51,053 nt of DNA from an uncultured Alphaproteobacteria bacterium (GTDB lineage: Bacteria; Pseudomonadota; Alphaproteobacteria; Rhodobacterales; Rhodobacteraceae). This document shows, one piece after another, positions 24,628-32,749 of this stretch. Where the stretch lies: contig CACESU010000013.1 of the NCBI GenBank assembly GCA_902562285.1, positions 1 to 51,053 of the forward strand, given 5' to 3'. The position numbers and the translations under genes are program-made. Under the pieces are notes generated by a model. It did not search any database. It was not told the DNA's origin and saw only the letters and a program-made list of their open reading frames with translations. Numbering within the stretch: position 1 is the stretch's first letter; each line of letters opens with the position of its first letter.

Positions 24628-26709
24628 ATGAAAAATAGTATTTTTGAAAAGAACACTTTAACTTGGATAGGGATAATTTTTATCACTTTGATCCTACTTA
24701 TTTTTCAAGATAAGTGGGTTTGGGCATCAAAATACCCAAAGGATTTAATTGTTCCTTTTTCAGACTGGATAAATTTTTCAATGGAAAAGTTTATTGAGCA
24801 ATTTGGTTGGTTTTTCTTAAGTATCTCTTGGTTGCTTAGTTGGCCAATAATTGGAGCACAGTGGCTATTGCATAGTCTTCCTTGGATTGTAGTAATTTTT
24901 TTAGTATGTTTCATAGCCTATTTATCTTCTGGTGTTAGATTAGCACTGTTTACATTGTCTGCTACCTTTTACATGGTTTTGATTGGATATTGGGAAGAAA
25001 GTATGAATACTTTGGCACTAGTAATCATATCTGTTCCAATGGCAATATTTATAGGTTTTGGATTAGGTGTCTGGGGATTTTTTTCAAAAAGAGCAGAAAA
25101 AGTAATAATGCCAATATTAGATATATTTCAGACTGTACCTACTTTTGCTTATTTATTACCAATTTTGCTGCTATTTGGATTTGGAACAGTAGTTGGTTTA
25201 ATTGCAAGTATCTTATATTCGTTTCCACCTATGGTGAGAAATACTATACTAGGACTTAATAGGGTTCCCGACCACATAATTGAATCTGCTATTATGTCAG
25301 GTGCAAACTCCAAACAATTATTTTGGCAAGCAATGCTTCCTTCATGTAAAAAACAGATTCTTTTAGGAATAAATCAATCTACAATGGCAGCCTTAAGTAT
25401 GGTTATTATTGCTGCAATTATTGGTGGAACAGCTGATATAGGTTGGGAAGTTTTATATTATATAAGAAAAGCTGAGGTAGGGCAGAGTCTAGTTGTAGGA
25501 TTAGTAATTGCTTTGATGGCTATAATAATTGATAGAATTACTTCAGGCTTTGCACTTAATTCTGATAAAGCGGTAAAAGGTTCACAATATTTAAGGAATA
25601 TAAGACTTAATTATTTGGCTTTCGCTATCCTTGTAAGCATATTATTATTTATAACTGCAAGTTTTTTTCAAGTATTGGCCGATTGGCCCTATAATTTGAG
25701 CATATGGGTATCAAGCCATATTAATGATTTTTTTGAAACATTTGTTAAAACTTTTAAAACTGAAATTAAACTAGTAAAGAAATACACTTTATTTTTTATT
25801 ATGTTGCCGACAAAAATTGGTTTTCAACAAGCGGTAAGTCCTTTTACTTGGGGTTTTAAGTTAGAAATGTTTCATAAGATATTTTATTTTATGTCTTTTA
25901 TTTTAGTTGCTTTTTGGTTTTTAAAAAATAAAAAGAATGGAATATTTATTTTCTTATTATTGTTAATGATTTTTCTTTATTTTGGCTTAACTAATATGCC
26001 ATGGCTTTCACTACTATTAATTTATAGTTTTTTTGCATTACGCGTGGGTGGTTATAAGCTAGCTTTGGGTACTTTTTTGGGCCTAGGTTTTATTGTTATT
26101 GTTGGAATGTGGCCAGAAGCTATGATTTCAATTTATCTTTGTGGAATAGCTGTAGTATTTTGTTTTATTGTAGGAACCTCATTAGGTATATGGGCAGCAC
26201 ATAATTCAGTCGTATCTGCTATAGTTAGGCCGATAAATGATACTTTACAGACTATTCCATTATTTGTAATTTTAATTCCTTTTGTAATGCTTTTTAAAAT
26301 TGGTGATTTTACAGGACTTTTAGCAATTATCATATATGCCATAGTCCCTTCAATTAGATATGCTGAAAATGGAATTAGAAATTTACCAAGTGAAGTTATC
26401 GATGCTTCAAAAATGATGGGATCAACAAAAATGCAACTGCTTTTTCTTGTTAAAATACCTCTTGCATTGCCTGTTATAATGTTGGGTTTGAATCAAACAA
26501 TAATGTATGGAATTGCCATGTTAGTTATTGCGGCTTTGATTGGCACAAATGGTCTAGAGCAGATTGTATTTATTGGATTAACAGATGGTAATATGGGTAA
26601 AGGATTCATAGCTGGAATATCTATGGCGATTCTTGCAATGATTGTTGATCGAATTACCAAGACTGTTAGTAAAAAAAGAAGTGAAGCACTGGGTTTATCA
26701 ATTAAATAG
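24628..26709 (+). CDS. proW: Fused double ProW-type permease
   Basis: This inner-membrane protein of 693 residues contains two complete ProW-type permease domains in one chain, about residues 130-320 and 495-690. Each has its own EAA-type loop: IESAIMSGANSKQLFWQAMLP in the first and VIDASKMMGSTKMQLLFLVKIP in the second. Extra membrane helices fill the N-terminus and the linker (about 330-490). Classical ProW works as a homodimer of roughly 350 residues, so this fusion makes an obligate pair whose halves can differ. The halves are clearly diverged. Similar long ProW proteins exist in marine alphaproteobacteria as far as I recall. Confidence 0.9.
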   Translation: MKNSIFEKNTLTWIGIIFITLILLIFQDKWVWASKYPKDLIVPFSDWINFSMEKFIEQFGWFFLSISWLLSWPIIGAQWLLHSLPWIVVIFLVCFIAYLSSGVRLALFTLSATFYMVLIGYWEESMNTLALVIISVPMAIFIGFGLGVWGFFSKRAEKVIMPILDIFQTVPTFAYLLPILLLFGFGTVVGLIASILYSFPPMVRNTILGLNRVPDHIIESAIMSGANSKQLFWQAMLPSCKKQILLGINQSTMAALSMVIIAAIIGGTADIGWEVLYYIRKAEVGQSLVVGLVIALMAIIIDRITSGFALNSDKAVKGSQYLRNIRLNYLAFAILVSILLFITASFFQVLADWPYNLSIWVSSHINDFFETFVKTFKTEIKLVKKYTLFFIMLPTKIGFQQAVSPFTWGFKLEMFHKIFYFMSFILVAFWFLKNKKNGIFIFLLLLMIFLYFGLTNMPWLSLLLIYSFFALRVGGYKLALGTFLGLGFIVIVGMWPEAMISIYLCGIAVVFCFIVGTSLGIWAAHNSVVSAIVRPINDTLQTIPLFVILIPFVMLFKIGDFTGLLAIIIYAIVPSIRYAENGIRNLPSEVIDASKMMGSTKMQLLFLVKIPLALPVIMLGLNQTIMYGIAMLVIAALIGTNGLEQIVFIGLTDGNMGKGFIAGISMAILAMIVDRITKTVSKKRSEALGLSIK

Positions 26710-26747
26710 AATTCAAAATTTAAAAATTAAATCTGAAAATTAAGTTT

Positions 26748-29060
26748 ATGGAAAAAAAAATAGATTCATTACCATTAACAAGTACTCACTGGGGGACATA
26801 TAGAGCGAGGGTAACTAATGGAAGGGTTCAAGAACTTTATGGTTTTGAACATGATAATGATCCCTCTCCAATAGGCTCTGGTATAATTGATGTTCAGGAT
26901 GGACCTACAAGAATTTCTAAACCATCTATAAGGAAAAGTTGGTTAGAAAATGGCCCTAATAGTCATAATCATTTAAGAGGCGTAGATCCATTTATTGAAG
27001 TAACTTGGTCTGAAGCTGAAAAAATAGTAGCAAATGAGTTAAAAAGGGTATCGAATATTTTTGGAAATTCAGCAATTTTTGCTGGTTCCTATGGGTGGTC
27101 TAGTGCTGGAAGGTTTCATCATACACAAAGTCAGTTACACCGATTTTTAAATTGTATTGGAGGGTATACTAAATCAAAATTTACATATAGTTTCGCTGCT
27201 GCAGAAACAGTTGTCCCTCACATTTTAGGGAGTTACAGAGCTTTCTTAGATACTTGTACGAGCTGGGAATCTATTAAGGAAAATACGGAACTTTTTGTCT
27301 GCTTTGGTGGCATACCTCTTAAAAATGGACAGATAAGCCAGGGAGGGACTGGTAATCATTTTCAGAAAAAAAAATTGTTGGAGGCTTTTAAATCAAGAAC
27401 TAATTTTATTAATATTTCTCCTTTAAAGTCAGATTTAATTGATGAAGTGGATGGTGAGTGGATTGCACCTAGGCCTAATACTGATACTGCTTTAATGTTA
27501 GGGTTGGCGCATACTTTATATGAATTTAATCTAGTGGATTTTGATTTTATTTCAAAATATACAGTAGGGTTTAAAGATTTTTTATCTTACTTATTAGGTG
27601 AAAAAGATGGAATACCTAAAAGTGCTAAGTGGGCTTCAGAAATATGTGAAATTGAACCTGAGATAATTAAGAGACTAGCTAAAAGGATGTCTTCAAAAAG
27701 AACGATGATATCTATTAGTTGGTCTTTAACTCGGCAAGATCACGGGGAGCAACCATTTTGGATGGCTATAGTTCTAAGTTGTATGTTAGGCCAAATTGGC
27801 CTGCCTGGTGGCGGTTTTGGTTTTGGTTATAGTGCTACGAATTTTATTGGTGGTAATTTTGTTATACCTCCTGCTGCTGCATTTCCACAAGGTATTAATC
27901 AAGTAAAAGATTTCATTCCGGTTGCAAGAATAAGTGATTTATTGCTTCATCCTGGAAAAAATTTTAAATTTGATGGAAAGAATTATTCATATCCTGAAAC
28001 AAAAATAGTATATTGGGCAGGTGGAAATCCTTTTCATCATCATCAAGACTTAAGTTTATTAATGAAAGCCTGGCAAAAACCAGAAACTGTAATTTGTAAT
28101 GAATGGTGTTGGAATTCTTTGGCTAAAAGATCAGACATAGTTCTACCATGTACTACGCCCTTAGAAAGAGAGGATTTAGCAATTACTCCCAGAGATCCAT
28201 ATATAATAAAAATGTCAAAATTAACTGAGCCTTATGGGGATAGTAGAGATGATTTTGATATCTTTTCTGGGATTGCAAAGGTAATGGGAATACTAGACCA
28301 TTTTACAGATGGTAAAAGTAAGGAAGAGTGGCAGAAGTGGATTTATAATGAGACAAAGAAAAAATCTTTAGAGCAAAATATACATATGCCCTCTTATAAT
28401 GACTTTATCCAAAAAGGATGGTTCAAATTTCCAGATTATAGTGAAGACGTTATTATGTTAGAGGATTTTAGAGCTGATCCAATTAACTCTAAATTAAATA
28501 CACCTAGTGGAAAAATTGAAATATTTTCAGAAACAATTAATAGTTTTGGGTATGTTGACTGCCCTGGGCATCCTGTTTGGTTGGAACCCTGTGAATGGTT
28601 AGGACAAAAAAATAAAAAATACCAATTACATCTTATTTCCAATCAGCCTAAAGATAAACTTCACTCCCAACTAGATCATGGAAAATTTAGTCGATCTAAC
28701 AAGGTCAATGGCAGGGAACCCGTTTTTATTAACAAAAAGGACGCTATTAAACGAAATTTAAAAGACAAAGATTTGGTTCAAGTTTATAATGATAGAGGTT
28801 CTTGTTATGCTTCTGTTGTTATTGATAATAATTTACGGTCAGGCGTAATACTCATTAGTACAGGAGCATGGTATGATCCTATTGACCCTTCAAATAACAA
28901 CAGTCCATGCAAGAATGGAAATCCAAATACCTTAACACCTGATAAAGGCACTTCATCTTTGGCTCAGGGACCTATTGCACATACATGTATGGTTGAAATT
29001 CGATTGGCTGAAGGTGAGATACCCTCTGTTACAGCCTATGACCCACCAAGATTTATTTAA
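26748..29060 (+). CDS. Molybdopterin oxidoreductase of the BisC/TorA/DorA class
   Basis: This 770-residue enzyme of the DMSO reductase family should reduce an S-oxide or N-oxide such as DMSO, TMAO or biotin sulfoxide. It opens with THWGTYRA as in BisC/TorA and has GSYGWSSAGRFHH (113-125), where Ser119 aligns with the molybdenum serine ligand. Further family stretches are WSLTRQDHGEQPFW, GGGFGFGYSA and NEWCWNSLAKRSDIVLPCTTPLERED. There is no twin-arginine signal and no N-terminal four-cysteine iron-sulfur motif, so it is probably cytoplasmic like BisC. It follows the betaine transporter by 38 bases and precedes the GcvT-like genes by 33, suggesting a shared job. Confidence 0.9.
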   Translation: MEKKIDSLPLTSTHWGTYRARVTNGRVQELYGFEHDNDPSPIGSGIIDVQDGPTRISKPSIRKSWLENGPNSHNHLRGVDPFIEVTWSEAEKIVANELKRVSNIFGNSAIFAGSYGWSSAGRFHHTQSQLHRFLNCIGGYTKSKFTYSFAAAETVVPHILGSYRAFLDTCTSWESIKENTELFVCFGGIPLKNGQISQGGTGNHFQKKKLLEAFKSRTNFINISPLKSDLIDEVDGEWIAPRPNTDTALMLGLAHTLYEFNLVDFDFISKYTVGFKDFLSYLLGEKDGIPKSAKWASEICEIEPEIIKRLAKRMSSKRTMISISWSLTRQDHGEQPFWMAIVLSCMLGQIGLPGGGFGFGYSATNFIGGNFVIPPAAAFPQGINQVKDFIPVARISDLLLHPGKNFKFDGKNYSYPETKIVYWAGGNPFHHHQDLSLLMKAWQKPETVICNEWCWNSLAKRSDIVLPCTTPLEREDLAITPRDPYIIKMSKLTEPYGDSRDDFDIFSGIAKVMGILDHFTDGKSKEEWQKWIYNETKKKSLEQNIHMPSYNDFIQKGWFKFPDYSEDVIMLEDFRADPINSKLNTPSGKIEIFSETINSFGYVDCPGHPVWLEPCEWLGQKNKKYQLHLISNQPKDKLHSQLDHGKFSRSNKVNGREPVFINKKDAIKRNLKDKDLVQVYNDRGSCYASVVIDNNLRSGVILISTGAWYDPIDPSNNNSPCKNGNPNTLTPDKGTSSLAQGPIAHTCMVEIRLAEGEIPSVTAYDPPRFI

Positions 29061-29093
29061 CCAATCAAGAAATATCATTAGAAAAGGAAATTT

Positions 29094-30293
29094 ATGATAA
29101 ACCTTCAAGAAGAAAAAGATTTATTTAATACAGTTGAAATAAGTGCAAGAAGATTTGAAGAATCTCCATTTATTGAGAGACATGATACTTCAAAAATGAT
29201 TAGAGGTGTTTATGCCAATCGTTTTCAAGCAGTTTATATAGGGGAAGATCCCATTCAAAAGTATTGGACCTTAAGGCAAAAAGCATTAATTTTTGATGTT
29301 CCAGAAAAGCCTATTGAAATAAAGGGACCTGACGCTGTTAAGTTCCTTGATAAGGTTCTAACCAGAAAAATATCAAATATGAAAATTGGAAGAGGTTACT
29401 ATGCCATTGCGTGTACTCCAAAAGGAGGTATTTTTATGGATGGTGTTGTTTTCAGATTTGGTGAAAATCACTTTTGGTATGTACAAGCAGATGGTCCCTT
29501 TGAGACGTGGTTATTAGCACACAGCGAAGGTTTTGATGTTGAAATAAATGACCCTAAATCTAGAGTAATTCAAATACAAGGGCCAGCTTCACTAAAAATA
29601 ATGGAGGATGCAACCAACGGTCAGATAACAGAAGCAATGAAATATTATAGTTCTGGTTTTTTTAATTTTAATGGGCAAGAGCTCTATGTTTCTAGGTCAG
29701 GTTTTACTGGTGAGCTGGGTTACGAAATTTATTGTGATGGTTATAAAACGGATCATTTGGCTCTTTGGGATCATTTGATGTCTGTAGGCAAAAATTATGG
29801 TATGGAGTTTTCTTCTACCAGAGCTTTAACTATTAGAAGAATAGAAGGTGGAATTCTTGGTAACACAACTGATATGGATATTAATATGTCCCCTTTTGAA
29901 GCTGGATTATCTTTTGTTGTTGATTTAGATAAGGAAGATTTTGTTGGAAGGAATGCATTATTAAATAAGAACAAAAACCTTCTTTTACATGGTCTTACTT
30001 GTAAAACAGCTACGCCATCTTCAGGAAGTAAAATTTTGGATGGCAATGAGGAAGTAGGTTATATAACAGCTGGTGTTCCGTCACCAACTTTAGGTCTGGG
30101 AATTGGCTATGCAAGATTTTTAAAAGGTAAAGAGTGGCCTGGTAAACAACTTAAACTTTCTTTACCTAATGGAGAATTTCATTCTGCAGAAATTGTAGAT
30201 TTACCATTTTTTGATAAAGAGAAAAAAATAATCAAGGGAATTGATAAATCAATTCCAAAAATTTCTAATGATTTTCAATATGATGCTTACTAG
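29094..30293 (+). CDS. GcvT/DmdA-superfamily folate-dependent methyltransferase-like protein (1)
   Basis: This 399-residue protein has the aminomethyltransferase (GcvT) fold that transfers one-carbon units to tetrahydrofolate. Shared features are IKGPDAVKFLDKVLTR, the folate-site GELGYEIY and the conserved RRIEGGILGN with DMDINMSPFEAGL. The latter and the ending EIVDLPFFD resemble the DMSP demethylase DmdA more than GcvT. However DmdA as I recall has GWSKQGGFEIY where this has SGFTGELGYEIY, so it is probably not a true DmdA. No gcvH or gcvP is nearby. Demethylation of a betaine, sarcosine or sulfonium compound is inferred from the adjacent transporter. Confidence 0.82.
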   Translation: MINLQEEKDLFNTVEISARRFEESPFIERHDTSKMIRGVYANRFQAVYIGEDPIQKYWTLRQKALIFDVPEKPIEIKGPDAVKFLDKVLTRKISNMKIGRGYYAIACTPKGGIFMDGVVFRFGENHFWYVQADGPFETWLLAHSEGFDVEINDPKSRVIQIQGPASLKIMEDATNGQITEAMKYYSSGFFNFNGQELYVSRSGFTGELGYEIYCDGYKTDHLALWDHLMSVGKNYGMEFSSTRALTIRRIEGGILGNTTDMDINMSPFEAGLSFVVDLDKEDFVGRNALLNKNKNLLLHGLTCKTATPSSGSKILDGNEEVGYITAGVPSPTLGLGIGYARFLKGKEWPGKQLKLSLPNGEFHSAEIVDLPFFDKEKKIIKGIDKSIPKISNDFQYDAY

Positions 30294-30342
30294 TTTATAC
30301 AACAAACAATAACAGTTTTATTTTCTTGCAAGGGAAGAGTTA

Positions 30343-30729
30343 ATGATAGGATATGTAATGGTTGGTACTAATGACATAAAGCAATCACTTAAATTATATG
30401 ATAAAATTTTGCCTTTTGCCGGGATGAAAAAAATTGAAACTACATCTGATTATGTAGGTTATGCAAGTATTTTCAGTGATGATGAAAAAATTACTTTTTA
30501 TATTACAAAACCTTATAATGGGAAAAATGCTACTTTTGGTAATGGTTCAATGATAGCTTTTTTATGTCAGGATAAACAATCTGTCGATAATTTCCATAGG
30601 ATAGGATTAGAAAATGGAGCTAAAGACGAAGGCGCTCCAGGTTTCAGGCCTGGATATGAGGACTATTTTTCATATTTAAGGGATTTTGATGGGAATAAGA
30701 TTTGTGCTTATTTTGAACTATCAAAATGA
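30343..30729 (+). CDS. VOC-superfamily (glyoxalase-like) protein
   Basis: This 128-residue protein has two beta-alpha-beta-beta-beta modules of the vicinal oxygen chelate fold. The opening IGYVMVGTNDIKQSLKLYD and the end RDFDGNKICAYFEL are standard. Possible metal ligands are few: His602-type histidines of true glyoxalase I are missing at the usual N-terminal place, but Glu126 in the terminal AYFEL fits the last ligand. It lies between two GcvT-like genes, 49 bases after the first and 11 before the second, so all three are probably co-transcribed. Reaction unknown. Confidence 0.82.
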   Translation: MIGYVMVGTNDIKQSLKLYDKILPFAGMKKIETTSDYVGYASIFSDDEKITFYITKPYNGKNATFGNGSMIAFLCQDKQSVDNFHRIGLENGAKDEGAPGFRPGYEDYFSYLRDFDGNKICAYFELSK

Positions 30730-30740
30730 TTTATTCTTAA

Positions 30741-31898
30741 ATGGAATTAAAATTTAAAATTGATCAAAAAAAAGTTTTTAAAGTCTTTAGTGGTAATTCT
30801 GGACTTTCACCATTTCACCCTTTTTATTTTAATAAAAAAACTATTCTTAGAAATTGTGGTGGAAGACTGTATGCTCATTATAATGGTGAAGATATAAATC
30901 AGACTTACTGGGCATTAAGAAAATCTGCCATTATTTGTGATACACCTGAACGCCCATTAGAAATTACAGGTCCAGAAGTAATTCCTTTTCTGGATAAAAT
31001 ATTTCCAAGACAAATATCAAAACTTAGAATCGGTAGAGGTATGTATGTAACCGCTTTAACCCATGGGGGAAATACTTTTATGGATGGTATTTTATTAAGG
31101 TTATCAGAAGAGTGTTTTTGGTTTGTACAGCCTGATGGTGATATGCATACCTGGCTTTTAGCTCATAAACAAAATTATCAAATTAAAATCAATGAGCCTA
31201 ATTCAAGAGTTCTACAAATTCAGGGACCCAATTCCTATAAGATATTGAACCAGTTAACAGAGGGTGAAATAGATTCAAAATTTAGTTATTTTAGTGCGGG
31301 ATTTTTTAAGATTAATTCACAACTCGTTTATATTTCTAGAACTGGTTGGACTGGTGAATTGGGTTATGAGATTTATACTTTTTGTAAAAAAACAAATTTT
31401 GAAAAATTATGGAGTGACATTTTAGAAGTTGGTAAAAAATATGGTTTAAAGATTTCAAGTATGCAAGCCATGAATATAAGGAGAATTGAAGCGGGTATCT
31501 TAGATTGTGGCAGTGATTTTAGTATATATGACAATCCATATGAAGTTGGATTAGGTAATTTTATTGACCTAAAGAAAAAATTTTTTATTGGAAAAGATAA
31601 ATTAGTAAATTTACCAAAGCATAAACTATTATTTGGATTTATATCAACTTCTATTATTCCAAAATGTGGATTTATCATGCATGACGCTAAAAAAAGATCT
31701 GTGGGTATGGTTACAACAGGTGCATATTCTCCACAATTCAAATCTGGCATAGGTTATGTGAAATTTTCAAAAAAAATAGAATGGGAAGGTAAGAAATTTT
31801 TTGTAAAAAACGAAGAGAATAATTTTTATGAATGTGAAGTTAAAGACCTACCATTTTTTGATACAAATAAAAATTTACCTAGAGAAATCTTGACTTAA
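30741..31898 (+). CDS. GcvT/DmdA-superfamily folate-dependent methyltransferase-like protein (2)
   Basis: This second GcvT-fold protein of 385 residues is clearly paralogous to the one at 29094 and shares its layout: ITGPEVIPFLDKIFPRQISK, RTGWTGELGYEIY, IRRIEAGILDCGSDF and the ending VKDLPFFD. Divergence is considerable. For example DMDIN of the first copy is changed to DFSIY here, so the substrate pocket probably differs. The two could act on successive methylated forms of one compound or form a heteromer. It ends the transporter-molybdoenzyme-GcvT run, and the next gene has a different character. Confidence 0.82.
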   Translation: MELKFKIDQKKVFKVFSGNSGLSPFHPFYFNKKTILRNCGGRLYAHYNGEDINQTYWALRKSAIICDTPERPLEITGPEVIPFLDKIFPRQISKLRIGRGMYVTALTHGGNTFMDGILLRLSEECFWFVQPDGDMHTWLLAHKQNYQIKINEPNSRVLQIQGPNSYKILNQLTEGEIDSKFSYFSAGFFKINSQLVYISRTGWTGELGYEIYTFCKKTNFEKLWSDILEVGKKYGLKISSMQAMNIRRIEAGILDCGSDFSIYDNPYEVGLGNFIDLKKKFFIGKDKLVNLPKHKLLFGFISTSIIPKCGFIMHDAKKRSVGMVTTGAYSPQFKSGIGYVKFSKKIEWEGKKFFVKNEENNFYECEVKDLPFFDTNKNLPREILT

Positions 31899-31933
31899 TA
31901 TAATTTAAAATTTATTTATTTAATTATTGCATA

Positions 31934-31976
31934 TACTTTAAGTATCCTTTAAGTATTAAAGTACATATAAAGTATA
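31934..31976 (+). repeat. Cluster of short CTTTAAGTAT-type repeats
   Basis: Just ahead of the Cys-cluster gene the motif ACTTTAAGTAT occurs, then CTTTAAGTATTAAAG (a perfect dyad around GTA), then inverted forms TTAAAGTACAT and ATAAAGTATAT, all within about 45 bases. Such a row of related short repeats may be a binding array for a regulator, possibly the downstream protein itself. A+T-rich sequence makes chance repeats easier, so this is tentative. Confidence 0.35.
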
Positions 31977-31984
31977 TAAATGCC

Positions 31985-32713
31985 ATGAATTTTTATTCTA
32001 AAATATCAATAAATTTTGATTGTGAAGTTGTAGAAGGTGGTTACTCACTTCAGACCTCCTTGATTAATCCAGCAAAATCCCCTTCTTATTTCACCAATAA
32101 TTATAGTTTGGTTCAAAAAATCAAAAAACAAAAACCTCGAAGTAAACCTTTTACTGTAGAGGCTTTAGATGATTTTATATATTTATCGAAATTCTTGAGG
32201 GAAGACGAATTTATGGAATTACTCATTAGATTTTATAATAATTGGGGGCCTTTTATAAAGTTAGGCGAAAATTTTAAAACTACAAAAAAACTCTTTCAAT
32301 TATTAGAAGATTCTGAATTTTCTAAGCAGTATATGGAATATCCCCCCTATGATTTTGGTTCTGATTTATTCAGTAAAAAATATCAGGAAATAGAATGGCA
32401 CTATGATGATACTGGAGAGTTACATCCTGCTTTTAAACCAAAAACCCTCTTTAATGCCATTTATTTAGCTTGGGGTCTTAACCAGAAATCAAAAAAAATA
32501 AAAAAAATATGTAAGTACTACAAGTTTTTTGGCATGAGAAAAAATTGTATACAGCATTTTGAAATCACCAGAGAGAATAAAGAATTTTGCTCTAGAGATT
32601 GTAGTAATGCTTTTAGGCAAAAACCAAATTGGAAAGAAAAAATCCAGAAAGATTTAGCAATAAGAGTAAAGCAAACAAAAATTAAATTTAATAGAGTGAA
32701 TATAAATAATTGA
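31985..32713 (+). CDS. Unrecognised protein with C-terminal Cys cluster (zinc-ribbon-like)
   Basis: This 242-residue protein has no family I can name with confidence. The first 160 residues are mixed helix and strand, rich in Phe, Tyr and Trp. A C-terminal segment (about 175-215) holds ICKYY, KNCIQHFE and EFCSRDCSNAFRQ. FCSxxCxNxxR is the usual second half of CGNR/ABATE-type zinc-ribbons, while the first pair of cysteines is widely spaced here. Such proteins are often DNA- or RNA-binding regulators. The Lys-rich tail fits nucleic acid contact. No clear ribosome site is seen ahead of ATG 31985, and a row of short repeats lies upstream. Confidence 0.6.
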   Translation: MNFYSKISINFDCEVVEGGYSLQTSLINPAKSPSYFTNNYSLVQKIKKQKPRSKPFTVEALDDFIYLSKFLREDEFMELLIRFYNNWGPFIKLGENFKTTKKLFQLLEDSEFSKQYMEYPPYDFGSDLFSKKYQEIEWHYDDTGELHPAFKPKTLFNAIYLAWGLNQKSKKIKKICKYYKFFGMRKNCIQHFEITRENKEFCSRDCSNAFRQKPNWKEKIQKDLAIRVKQTKIKFNRVNINN

Positions 32714-32715
32714 AT

Positions 32716-32739
32716 ACTTAACCTTATTTTTAGGTAAGT
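32716..32739. terminator. Hairpin between convergent genes
   Basis: ACTTAACCT (32716-32724) and AGGTAAGT (32732-32739) pair with one bulged A around a TATTTTT loop, in the gap between convergent genes. It may act as a terminator for both. No strong flanking T-run on the plus strand, so confidence is modest. Confidence 0.4.
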
Positions 32740-32749
32740 TCACAGTTAA

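Noticed and set aside
24990-25259. Plus-strand frame of 89 codons inside the proW gene
   Set aside because: It is a shifted frame within a clear permease domain, with no family features of its own.
29094-30293. Bona fide DMSP demethylase DmdA
   Set aside because: The DmdA-type SKQGGFEIY stretch, as I recall it, is replaced by TGELGYEIY. A DmdA-like superfamily call is safer.
31373-31750. Minus-strand frame of 125 codons opposite the second GcvT-like gene
   Set aside because: It lies wholly inside a well-supported gene on the other strand and shows no recognisable family feature.
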